Source: Fibrobacter sp. UWB2
GTDB lineage: Bacteria > Fibrobacterota > Fibrobacteria > Fibrobacterales > Fibrobacteraceae
Direction: 5' to 3'
Assembly: GCF_002210425.1 (NCBI RefSeq)
Contig: NZ_MWQK01000006.1
Span: forward strand, 1 to 64,000
DNA: 64,000 nucleotides
Numbering within the stretch: the first letter of the stretch is position 1; every line of letters begins with the position of its first letter. The notes under the pieces were generated by a model. It saw only the letters and a list, made by a program, of their open reading frames with translations, did not search any database and was not told where the DNA came from. Shown one piece after another: positions 34,117-41,273 of the stretch. The position numbers and the translations under genes were made by a program.

Positions 34117-34911
34117 TTAGCTGCGGAACTGAATGTCTTTTTTCAGAAAGACACCGTAAGAAAGCACCAAAAACAAGGCAAACAGCAGCACGCACCACCC
34201 AAGATACCGGAGGTCATAGAAGCCGGCTTTGGAGATCTCGGCGGCTCCGAAGAACGAGTAGGGAGACAGAAAACTGATAGCCCGGTTACTGACGATGTTG
34301 GAGAAGCTGGTAATGCAATACTCAACGAACACAACCAAACCGGCAGTCAGCAGCGGACTGCGGTTGCGGGAAAACAAAACTCCCACCATCAGCCCCATTG
34401 CAGCGAAGAACAGCGTCACAAGGGTCAGGGACAGGGCAATCAGGAAAAACTCTCCCCAAGGAGTTCCGGAACGGAATGTTGCCATGGCGAAAAGGGAAGC
34501 CAGCAGATACGCCGCACCCACGATCGCCACGCCGACAAACACCGTCCATGCCTTTGCCCAATAAATTGCTTTCCGGGGAAAGGGCTTTGTAAACAGGTAT
34601 TCCGAGGTTCCTTCCGTACATTCTCTGGTGTGAATGGAAATGCCGAAGTGCATCCCGAAAACGCCGGAGGCAATCATGAAAAAGCTGGTCAGGAACCCGT
34701 AAATACCCAGCGGAGAGGTCAGGTATTCCATCGATACGCCGACGCTCCTGTAAAAGTCCGTGGTGCCCATGGTTTCAAAGAGTTCCACGGAGGCCGCATC
34801 CAGAAAGCTGTAATAAGTCGGTGTCATGAAAAAGATGCACGCAGCCAAGGCGATGGCCCAGCCCAGGATATAGGTTCGATGCCTTCTCAGTTCATATTTC
34901 AAAATGACCAT
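34117..34911 (-). CDS. ABC-2 type transporter permease
   Basis: A 264-residue membrane protein from ATG 34911 (AAGGAGG upstream); the much longer open frame to 35106 is antisense-like noise inside the ATPase gene. Six helices. It shares the motif GTSEYLFTKPFPRKAIYWAK with its neighbour, so the two arose by duplication. The gap to the ATPase stop is 13 nt. Confidence 0.87.
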   Translation of the reverse strand: MVILKYELRRHRTYILGWAIALAACIFFMTPTYYSFLDAASVELFETMGTTDFYRSVGVSMEYLTSPLGIYGFLTSFFMIASGVFGMHFGISIHTRECTEGTSEYLFTKPFPRKAIYWAKAWTVFVGVAIVGAAYLLASLFAMATFRSGTPWGEFFLIALSLTLVTLFFAAMGLMVGVLFSRNRSPLLTAGLVVFVEYCITSFSNIVSNRAISFLSPYSFFGAAEISKAGFYDLRYLGWCVLLFALFLVLSYGVFLKKDIQFRS

Positions 34912-34924
34912 GCCTGACACCTCC

Positions 34925-35812
34925 TTACGCATAGTAGTGCAGGAAGATCTCCTCCAAAGAGGGTTCTTCCAAAAGCACATCGTCCAAATGCAGCAGGTGA
35001 AGCTTGTCAATGATCGCCGTGATATTGCCGTTATACACAAAGGAAACAGAGGTCTTGTCAGGACTCTCGGTGTAGTTGGCAATGCCGGGCAGGCCCCAGA
35101 ACTCACGGGGGATGGCCGTTTCAGCGGTAAGGCTGACCTTTTTATAGCCGCTTTCCCGCAGCTCTCGGATGGACTGAATGCCCACGAGCTTGCCCTCTTT
35201 TAAGATCGCCACCCGGTCACACAGCTTCTGCACCTCACTGAGGACATGGGAGGAGAAGAAAATGGTGGTTCCCCGGCTGTTCTCCTCCTTCAGAATATCG
35301 TAGAAAGCCTGCTGGATCAACGGGTCTAAGCCGCTGGTGGGTTCGTCCATGATCAGCAGCTTGGGCGAGGTCATGACGGCAGACACGATCCCCACCTTCT
35401 TCTTGTTGCCCAGAGACAGGTCTGCGATTTTCCGGGTCAGATCCAGATTGAGGCGCTCGGAGAGCTCATACATTTTCGTTTCGCAATTCATGCCGTACAG
35501 GTCTGCGCTGTATTGCAGCAGTTCCCGCACCTTCATGTTTTCATAATAGCTGTTTTCGCTGGGAAGATAGCCCACATCTCTGGCAATGACACTGGCCTTG
35601 GTCTGGCAGTCCAGGCCGAAAATAGATGCGCTGCCGCCGCTGGGATGGATCAGGCCCATCAGGGTGCGGATGGTGGTGGATTTTCCCGCACCGTTTGGGC
35701 CAATGAAGCCGAAAAACTCGCCCTGGTCAACAGAGAAGCTAAGTCCGTCAATTCCCCGATGTTTCCCATAGTGCTTGGTCAGCTTTTCCAAAACAATGAT
35801 TGGCTCGCTCAT
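34925..35812 (-). CDS. ABC transporter ATP-binding protein
   Basis: A 295-residue protein. Walker A GPNGAGKST, Q-loop region YLPSENSYYENM, signature LSLGNKKKV (a variant of LSGGQ seen in ABC-2 drug exporters), Walker B LLIMDEPTSGLD and H-loop FSSHVLSE. It powers the two permeases downstream, probably to export a drug or lipid-like compound. Its ATG overlaps the TetR stop (ATGA, 35809-35812). Confidence 0.93.
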   Translation of the reverse strand: MSEPIIVLEKLTKHYGKHRGIDGLSFSVDQGEFFGFIGPNGAGKSTTIRTLMGLIHPSGGSASIFGLDCQTKASVIARDVGYLPSENSYYENMKVRELLQYSADLYGMNCETKMYELSERLNLDLTRKIADLSLGNKKKVGIVSAVMTSPKLLIMDEPTSGLDPLIQQAFYDILKEENSRGTTIFFSSHVLSEVQKLCDRVAILKEGKLVGIQSIRELRESGYKKVSLTAETAIPREFWGLPGIANYTESPDKTSVSFVYNGNITAIIDKLHLLHLDDVLLEEPSLEEIFLHYYA

Positions 35813-36426
35813 TTCAGATACTCCTCCTTATAAAAATTTTTCCGCAGAATTGCGATGTTCTTCTCAAAATCATCCATGACGGTCTCAAAGTCAAAAGCAT
35901 TTGCCCCACGGTACCGGGCCGCATATCCCTCGCCCATCAGAAGCAGCATCTGAAATACCGGCCGGGCATCCTCCGGGTTTTTGAATTTCAAAGCGTCCTC
36001 CTCCCGAAGAACCATATCGTTTCTGAAGCTGCAGGCTTCCTCTGTCAGAATCACCAGCGCATCGGCTACTTCGGGAGAAGTTTCTTCCCAGACGCTGGTA
36101 ATAAACTGCAGGGTGAAGGGCTGATTTTGGAAGCTCTCCATTTCCATGCGGCTGGATGCCAGGATCCTGTCGAACAAATCCGTTTTGGAATCCAGATGTG
36201 CTTTTTCAAATATTTCTTCAATGACCTTTTTACAGTATTCCAGCAGATAAATATAGAGCTGTTTTTTGCTTCCGAAATACTGAAACATGGATGCCTTGGA
36301 GATATGAGCAGCCACTGCAATATCATTGACGGATGCTTTTTCATAACCAAATTTTCCGAAGCACTGAAGTGCTGCGTTCAGGATCGTCATTTTCTTTTCT
36401 TCCGTCAGCGCCAAAAATTTTTCCAC
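35809..36426 (-). CDS. TetR-family repressor of the ABC cassette
   Basis: A 205-residue protein. N-terminal helix-turn-helix: KMTILNAALQCFGKFGYEKASVNDIAVAAHISKASMFQYFGSK. The C-terminal ligand domain is variable. It is the first gene of the cassette, and two operator-like palindromes flank its promoter at 36449-36500, which suggests self-repression relieved by the exported compound. Confidence 0.9.
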   Translation of the reverse strand: MEKFLALTEEKKMTILNAALQCFGKFGYEKASVNDIAVAAHISKASMFQYFGSKKQLYIYLLEYCKKVIEEIFEKAHLDSKTDLFDRILASSRMEMESFQNQPFTLQFITSVWEETSPEVADALVILTEEACSFRNDMVLREEDALKFKNPEDARPVFQMLLLMGEGYAARYRGANAFDFETVMDDFEKNIAILRKNFYKEEYLK

Positions 36427-36448
36427 TTTGATCCCTGCCTTTCAACGA

Positions 36449-36500
36449 AATAACCGAATCGGTTATTTATAATATAACACCAATAACCGATTCGGTCAAC
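36449..36500 (-). promoter_or_regulatory. sigma70-type promoter with two TetR operators
   Basis: On the minus strand: -35 TTGACC (36494-36499), 17-bp spacer, -10 TATATT (36471-36476). AATAACCGA-n-TCGGTTATT at 36449-36467 overlies the start region; a partial copy at 36482-36500 overlies the -35. A repressor at either would block transcription. Confidence 0.85.
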
Positions 36501-36513
36501 CCTAAAGATAAAC

Positions 36514-36547
36514 AAAAAGAGGGTGAGTTTTCCAACTCATCCTCTTT
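36514..36547 (-). terminator. tRNA transcript terminator
   Basis: About a 14-bp stem with one G-U pair and a TTCC-type loop; on the minus strand it is followed by TTTTTG. It begins three bases after the tRNA 3' end. Confidence 0.75.
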
Positions 36548-36549
36548 CG

Positions 36550-36860
36550 TGGAGCCTCCCGGACTTGAACCGGGAACCAACGGGTTTACGTTTGTGATGC
36601 TTTCGCACCTCCGTGGACTATGTCTTCGCCATGCCCTTGCGGGTTTAGACGTGGGAGGCTTGTGCGGTCATTAAGCAGGCTCTACTGCTCCGCTAGTCTC
36701 TACACCTTCCAGGAGTGTACCCCTGGCTCGGCTCGGCGTTGCCGTGCAGCGTTTCCGCTGGTTAGGTTTCACCGATTTCTTCCCATTCGCATCCAGCTCT
36801 TTCAAGCTGGTGCCACAATTTTTATGAGTCCGACGCTCTAACCGATTGAGCTAAGGCTCC
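36550..36860 (-). tRNA. intron-interrupted tRNA with CAU anticodon (Met or Ile2 type)
   Basis: Exon 1 (36860 down to 36824) is a normal tRNA 5' part: acceptor GGAGCCT, D arm GCTC...GAGC with GG in the loop, anticodon stem TCGGA and loop start CTCAT. Exon 2 (about 36586 down to 36550) gives variable loop TGGTT, T arm CCCGG-TTCAAGT-CCGGG, acceptor AGGCTCC and discriminator A; CCA is not encoded. Acceptor, D and T stems pair fully. The anticodon stem does not: 39-43 would be CCCGT, leaving mismatches at 31-39 and 27-43. It may be a Met, initiator-like or lysidine-modified Ile tRNA, or a decaying gene. Confidence 0.75.
36587..36823 (-). ncRNA. group I intron (IC3-like) in the tRNA anticodon loop
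   Basis: About 237 nt on the minus strand, inserted after the anticodon T (position 36). Conserved core pieces like those of the Azoarcus tRNA-Ile intron, as I remember it: TCGGTGAAACCTAA (36761-36778 region), GGCAACGCCGAGCC (36730-36743), AAGGTGTAGAGACTAG (36690-36708), CATGGCGAAGACATAGTCC (36615-36633) and GGTGCGAAAGCATCACAAAC near the 3' end. GTGG at about 36814-36817 can pair with exon TCAT, giving the P1 U-G pair at the splice site. No homing-endonuclease frame fits inside. Confidence 0.82.
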
Positions 36861-37165
36861 GAGCGCAAAGATAGGTTTTAACTCCGCTCAAAAAGAGCCC
36901 CTATAAGACCTGCTTCTGAATATACCTTATTTTATGCGGCTTCGCAAACGATTTTGCTTTGGAAAAATCAGAAAAATTGAATAGATTCTTGTATTTTGGG
37001 CCAATTTTGGGGAGGCTTTGTACTTTTTTGCTAGTGAAGTGTTGAAATCCATAGTTGACAAAATAAACGATTTTGCTAACGGTTGTTTGCAAAATTTGCA
37101 AAGTTTCGCTTTTTGAAAATTCTCTATTGTAGATTAGAACCTCCAAACTTAATGGAGGTGTAATT
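36861..37165. other. gap between tRNA and Rpn gene
   Basis: No gene. It contains the tRNA promoter region and the right 35-bp repeat (36875-36909), then A/T-rich DNA with AATGGAGGTG in front of the Rpn start. Confidence 0.5.
36875..36909. repeat. 35-bp direct repeat, right copy
   Basis: Matches 29725-29759 at 33 of 35 positions. It lies 15 nt upstream of the tRNA gene on its promoter side. Confidence 0.75.
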
Positions 37166-38074
37166 ATGAATCAATCTATTCCTGAAAAGCTAAAAGGCAA
37201 AACCTACATCGACCCGAGAACCGATACCGGATTCAAGAGCCTGTTCGCTAGCAAGGATGCCATCAAGGACTTCGTTGATGGAATCTTGCACCTGAAAGGC
37301 GACGACCAAATCAAGAATCTGAATTACTCGTTTGAACATACGTTAAGATTTATGATTCCCGAAGAGCGGAAAGTCATTTTGGATGCTTTCGCGACTACGG
37401 GTTCTAAGCGTTTCCTTAATATTGAAATGCAGAAGGCAGACCACAGTTTCTTTATCGACCGAACCATATTGTACAAAGCGTTCTTGATTATAAAAGGCAA
37501 GCATGAAATGGATAAATCAGAAGAATTTAAAACGCTCACAAAAGAAGAAAAGGAATACCGGCGTTATGAAATTCCCGAAACAATATCCATTTGGATTTGT
37601 GATTTTGAATTGCCGTACTGCATGGAAAAATACATTGATGAATGGGCTATTTATAGCAAGGAAGTGTTGAATGGAGGAGTCGTCGAGACGTTATTCCCCA
37701 AAAATAAGTATATTATTGTAAGTCTGCCGAAGTTTAATAAAACCGCAGACGAGGTAAAAGATCCTGTTGACGCTTGGCTCTATGTGCTCAAACACGCGCA
37801 TGAGGGCGAACCGCTTCCTGACTTTGGGAATGGAATCGTCAACGACGCCTTGAACCGCATCAAAATTGAAAACTTGGACAAAACCACTCTGAACGAACTG
37901 GAGCGAGAAATGATTGCAAAAGAAGAAATAGAATGTCGTTTGGCTGGTGCCAAGATTGAGACTCGATTTGAAATGGTCGATGCGATGCTTGCTAATGATA
38001 TTCCTATTGAAAAAATCGCTATTATTTCCGGTATTTCTCTGGACGAAATTAAAAAGCGCAGAGCGCAGCGCTGA
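37166..38074 (+). CDS. Rpn/PDDEXK-type recombination-promoting nuclease (transposase-like)
   Basis: A 302-residue protein with GGAGG upstream. It begins with the family signature TYIDPRTDTGFKSLFAS, followed by ILHLKGDDQIKNLNY and the nuclease core RFLNIEMQKADHSFFIDRTILY (Glu of NIEMQ and the preceding Asp as metal ligands). The C-terminus is helical with MVDAMLANDIPIEKIAIISGISLDEIKK, typical of these proteins. They promote RecA-independent recombination and are plentiful in Fibrobacter and Bacteroidota. It is the last gene of the island; its stop is two bases before the right 17-bp repeat. Confidence 0.9.
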   Translation: MNQSIPEKLKGKTYIDPRTDTGFKSLFASKDAIKDFVDGILHLKGDDQIKNLNYSFEHTLRFMIPEERKVILDAFATTGSKRFLNIEMQKADHSFFIDRTILYKAFLIIKGKHEMDKSEEFKTLTKEEKEYRRYEIPETISIWICDFELPYCMEKYIDEWAIYSKEVLNGGVVETLFPKNKYIIVSLPKFNKTADEVKDPVDAWLYVLKHAHEGEPLPDFGNGIVNDALNRIKIENLDKTTLNELEREMIAKEEIECRLAGAKIETRFEMVDAMLANDIPIEKIAIISGISLDEIKKRRAQR

Positions 38075-38076
38075 TG

Positions 38077-38093
38077 TTCAGTCCGGAAAGTGA
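38077..38093. repeat. right 17-bp direct repeat of the island
   Basis: TTCAGTCCGGAAAGTGA, identical to 28567-28583. Confidence 0.85.
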
Positions 38094-38108
38094 CTAGATT
38101 TCACTTTT

Positions 38109-38549
38109 TTATTTTTCATTGCAGAGCGGGCGCGCAATTTTGGGGGCTTTGCGGGCCAATTGCTCGATCGTAATGCCCGTGAAGTAGTCCTTGATGATTT
38201 TGGCCAAGTCCTTCCACATTGGGAGTGTCGGGCAGACGTCTGCACGGTCGCAACCGTTTTTCCCGTCAGCAACGCATTCCACCGGGCTAATGGAAGTCTC
38301 AATGACACTCAGGATTTCCCAGACCGTGAGTTCAGCCGCTGGCTTTGCAAGCTTGTAGCCGCCGCCTTTGCCGCGTGCGCCTTCGAGCACGTTGTTCTTT
38401 ACGAGGACTCCAAGAATCGCTTCGAGATATTTTTCGGAAAGTCCCTGACGTTCTGCCAGGTTGTGCAGTGGGTGGAATTCGGCTTCGCCGTTTTCTGCCA
38501 TATCAATAATAACGCGAATGGCGTATCGACCTTTCGTAGATACTCTCAT
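38109..38549 (-). CDS. Rrf2-family transcription regulator
   Basis: A 146-residue protein from ATG 38549 (MRVSTKGRYAIRVI), with AAGGAG ten bases upstream; the frame extends 11 codons further. Winged-helix signature LSEKYLEAILGVLVKNNVLEGARGKGGGYKLAKPA. Three Cys in ECVADGKNGCDRADVC have the spacing of an Fe-S cluster site (IscR/NsrR/RirA group). It is divergent from nfnAB across a 15-bp dyad, so it may control ferredoxin:NADP transhydrogenase in response to Fe-S or redox state; no isc or suf genes are nearby. Confidence 0.88.
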   Translation of the reverse strand: MRVSTKGRYAIRVIIDMAENGEAEFHPLHNLAERQGLSEKYLEAILGVLVKNNVLEGARGKGGGYKLAKPAAELTVWEILSVIETSISPVECVADGKNGCDRADVCPTLPMWKDLAKIIKDYFTGITIEQLARKAPKIARPLCNEK

Positions 38550-38586
38550 GATTCTTTGACTCCTTTGAACCATAATATACATATAA

Positions 38587-38601
38587 TTACAATTATTGTA
38601 A
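38587..38601. promoter_or_regulatory. candidate Rrf2 operator dyad
   Basis: TTACAAT-T-ATTGTAA, a perfect 7-bp dyad in the 156-bp gap between the Rrf2 gene and nfnA. Confidence 0.5.
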
Positions 38602-38705
38602 ATTTTTTCCTACAACTTTAGTTGGCTTTTTTCAGCTCTACAGCCTCCCTTTACATATTTTTTTACTATCAGTGGTCAAAAAAAATTTCTATATTGCCTC
38701 GCATT

Positions 38706-39593
38706 ATGGCAAAAATTCTCTTTAAAAAGCAGTTATCTCCCGCGGTATTCCAATTCCGCGTCCACGCCCCGCTGATCGCGCAAGAACGTAAGGCAGGACA
38801 ATTTATCATCCTCCAGACGAACAAGGACAATGGTGAACGCGTTCCGCTCACCATCGCCGATGCCGATACTGAAGAAGGTTCTATCACCCTCATTTTCCAG
38901 ACGGTTGGCAAGACGACGACTGAACTCTCCAAGTTCGAAGTCGGTGACGATATCCCGGTCTTGGTTGGCCCGCTCGGTTCTCCGACCCATATCGACAACT
39001 TTGGTCACGTGGTCTGCGTTTGCGGTGGTGTCGGTATTGCCCCGATGCACCCGATTGTCCAGGCTCTCAAGGCTGCAGGTAACAAGGTCACCATCATCAT
39101 GGGTGCCCGTAACGAAAGCCTCTTCCTCATGAAGGAAGAAATGACCGCTCTCGCTGACAACATCATTTTCATGACCGACGACGGTTCTTATGGCCGCAAG
39201 GGTCTCGTGACCGAACCGCTTAAGGAACTTTGCGAAGACACCAAGGGCAAGCCGGACATGGTCATCGCTATCGGTCCTCCGATCATGATGAAGTTCTGCG
39301 CTCTCACCACCAAGCCGTATGGTGTGAAGACTGTCGTTAGCCTCAACAGCATCATGGTCGATGGTACTGGCATGTGCGGTGGTTGCCGCGTCACTATCGG
39401 TGGCAAGACGAAGTTCGTCTGCGTCGATGGTCCGGAATTCGACGGCCACGAAGTCGACTGGAACAACATGCTCCAGCGTATGGGCGCTTTCAAGCCCCAG
39501 GAACAGGAAGCATTGCACCGCTTCGGTGCCAATGACGGTCACAAGTGCAACATCGACAAGATGGCTGATGCCAAGGCTAAGGAGAGCAAATAA
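38706..39593 (+). CDS. nfnA: NADH-dependent ferredoxin:NADP oxidoreductase, NfnA-type subunit
   Basis: A 295-residue protein from ATG 38706 (MAKILFKKQLSP); the 28 codons before it are not conserved. FAD domain: RKAGQFIILQ...GERVPLTIAD; NAD domain: VCVCGGVGIAPMHPIVQALK; C-terminal [2Fe-2S] site: GTGMCGGCRVTIGGKTKFVC. With NfnB it forms the electron-bifurcating transhydrogenase that couples NADH, ferredoxin and NADPH, a fit for a sugar fermenter. It overlaps nfnB by one base (TAATG). Older names are sulfide dehydrogenase SudB and GltB-like. Confidence 0.9.
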   Translation: MAKILFKKQLSPAVFQFRVHAPLIAQERKAGQFIILQTNKDNGERVPLTIADADTEEGSITLIFQTVGKTTTELSKFEVGDDIPVLVGPLGSPTHIDNFGHVVCVCGGVGIAPMHPIVQALKAAGNKVTIIMGARNESLFLMKEEMTALADNIIFMTDDGSYGRKGLVTEPLKELCEDTKGKPDMVIAIGPPIMMKFCALTTKPYGVKTVVSLNSIMVDGTGMCGGCRVTIGGKTKFVCVDGPEFDGHEVDWNNMLQRMGAFKPQEQEALHRFGANDGHKCNIDKMADAKAKESK

Positions 39594-41092
39594 TGTCTGA
39601 ACATATGACTCGCGAACAGTTGGACGCCGCCGCCAAGGTGGAACTTGAAAAGATTAAGGCTCTTCCGCAGCCGCTCAAGCCGAAGGACAAGACTGCTATC
39701 CCGGCTCAGCCGATGCCGCAGCTCGAACCGTCCTATCGCGCACGCGTGATGGAAGAAGTGGCTCAGGGTTATACCGAAGCTCAGGCTATCGTCGAAGCTA
39801 ACCGCTGCCTCGCCTGTAAGAAGCCGTTCTGTGTCGAAAGCTGCCCGGTGCACATCGACATTCCGGCCTTCATCGCAAAGATTGCCGAAGGCGACTTCAA
39901 GGCTGCTATTGCAAAGATTAAGGAAACGAGCTTGCTCCCGGCTATCTGCGGTCGTGTTTGCCCGCAGGAACGTCAGTGCCAGATGAACTGCACCATGGGC
40001 AAGATGCACAAGGACGTGAACCAGGCTGTCGCAATCGGTCGCTTGGAACGCTTTGCTGCTGACTATGAACGCAACAACGGTGGTGCTACGGTTCCGGCTG
40101 TTAAGCCTGCAACGGGCAAGAAGGTGGCTGTGATCGGTTCCGGTCCTGCCGGCTTGGTCGTCGCTGCTGACGTCCGCCGCGAAGGCCACGACGTGACCAT
40201 CTTCGAAGCTTTCCACAAGCTCGGTGGCGTGGTCCGCTATGGTATTCCTGAATTCCGTCTTCCGAAGAAGATTGTGGACAAGGAAATTGAATCTCTCGCC
40301 GCTATGGGCGTGAAGTTCGAAACGAACTTTGTGATTGGCCGTACCCGCAAGCTCAAGGACCTCATCGAAAAGGATGGCTTTGACGCTGTGTTCGTCGGTA
40401 CCGGTGCCGGTCTTCCGTTGTTCATGAACATCGAAGGTGAAAACCTCGTCGGTGTGTTCGCTGCTAACGAATACCTCACCCGCGCAAACCTCATGCGCGC
40501 CTACGACAAGGAAAATGCCGATACGCCGATGTGGCCGGGCAAGAACGTTGTCGTCCTCGGTGGTGGTAACGTCGCTATGGACGCTGCCCGTATGGCTCTC
40601 CGCCTCGGTGCAGAAAAGGTCCGCATCATTTACCGTCGTAGCATGAACGAACTTCCGGCCCGTAAGGAAGAAGTTCTCCACGCTCAGGAAGAAGGTGTCG
40701 AATTCTGCGTCTTGCAGAACCCGGCCAAGATTCTTGGCGACGAAGCCGGTCACGTCCGTGGCATGCTCGTCGACAAGTACGAACTCGGCGAACCCGACGA
40801 AAAGGGCCGTCCGCGTCCGGTCAAGGTCGAAGGCGCAAGCTTCGAAATTGAATGCGACACCGTGCTCGTTGCTATCGGTAACGGTTCCAACCCGCTCATC
40901 AGCAACACCACGCCGGAACTCTCCGTCGACAAGAAGGGTCACATCCTTCTCGAAGATGCAACCGCCAACAAGACCTTTATGGAAAAGGTCTACGCCGGTG
41001 GTGACATCGTGCTCGGCGCAGCAACCGTGATCCTCGCCATGGGCGAAGGTCGTCGTGCTGCTGCAGGCATCAATGAGTTCTTGAAGAAGTAA
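39593..41092 (+). CDS. nfnB: NfnB-type subunit (glutamate synthase small-chain family)
   Basis: A 499-residue flavoprotein. N-terminal Fe-S region: RCLACKKPFCVESCPVHIDIP and CGRVCPQERQCQMNC hold two [4Fe-4S] clusters. FAD site KVAVIGSGPAGLVVAADV; NADP site VVVLGGGNVAMDAARMALRLG; YGIPEFRLPK is conserved. The protein reduces NADP and ferredoxin-type electrons with NfnA. Homologues act as the small subunit of glutamate synthase, but the NfnA partner and lack of a large subunit favour Nfn. Codon use is strongly biased, suggesting high expression. Confidence 0.92.
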   Translation: MSEHMTREQLDAAAKVELEKIKALPQPLKPKDKTAIPAQPMPQLEPSYRARVMEEVAQGYTEAQAIVEANRCLACKKPFCVESCPVHIDIPAFIAKIAEGDFKAAIAKIKETSLLPAICGRVCPQERQCQMNCTMGKMHKDVNQAVAIGRLERFAADYERNNGGATVPAVKPATGKKVAVIGSGPAGLVVAADVRREGHDVTIFEAFHKLGGVVRYGIPEFRLPKKIVDKEIESLAAMGVKFETNFVIGRTRKLKDLIEKDGFDAVFVGTGAGLPLFMNIEGENLVGVFAANEYLTRANLMRAYDKENADTPMWPGKNVVVLGGGNVAMDAARMALRLGAEKVRIIYRRSMNELPARKEEVLHAQEEGVEFCVLQNPAKILGDEAGHVRGMLVDKYELGEPDEKGRPRPVKVEGASFEIECDTVLVAIGNGSNPLISNTTPELSVDKKGHILLEDATANKTFMEKVYAGGDIVLGAATVILAMGEGRRAAAGINEFLKK

Positions 41093-41105
41093 TTCTTGCT
41101 TGGAC

Positions 41106-41135
41106 TGTCATTCCGGCCTCCGTGCCGGAATCGCC
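41106..41135. repeat. REP-like palindrome
   Basis: TGTC then stem ATTCCGGC (41110-41117) with GCCGGAAT (41124-41131), the same frame as the other TGTCAT palindromes. Confidence 0.65.
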
Positions 41136-41151
41136 TTACGCATTTTAAAAG

Positions 41152-41176
41152 AGGATGGCTTCGGCCATCCTTTTTT
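41152..41176 (+). terminator. intrinsic terminator with TTCG loop
   Basis: Stem AGGATGGC (41152-41159) with GCCATCCT (41164-41171), loop TTCG, six T. It ends nfnAB. Confidence 0.92.
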
Positions 41177-41273
41177 GCTTTCGTTCCTTTTTGTCAATTC
41201 TTCCTTTTTTGTGACATCGCCTTTTTGCGAATCTTTTGATTATATTCATAGTGGGGGTATTTAAGGAGATGTT

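Larger units (their letters stand above)
28567..38093. mobile_element. 9.5-kb genomic island bounded by 17-bp direct repeats
   Basis: TTCAGTCCGGAAAGTGA occurs at 28567-28583, where it is the end of the TPR gene, and again at 38077-38093, just before the Rrf2 gene region. The sequence between looks foreign to the flanking operons: KilA-N protein, toxin-like fragment, repeat lipoprotein, decayed genes, TetR-ABC cassette, intron-bearing tRNA and Rpn nuclease. No integrase or transposase with a DDE motif was seen. The island could have entered in more than one step. Confidence 0.65.

Noticed and set aside
36550-36860. tmRNA (ssrA)
   Set aside because: The 5' part is a complete canonical tRNA with D arm and CAU anticodon loop, and there is no tag-like reading frame; group I core elements explain the insert better.
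37166-38074. Insertion sequence around the Rpn gene
   Set aside because: I found no terminal inverted repeats or short target duplication directly around the gene.
28567-38093. Prophage
   Set aside because: KilA-N and a MuF-like fragment are phage-associated, but no capsid, terminase, portal or integrase gene is present.
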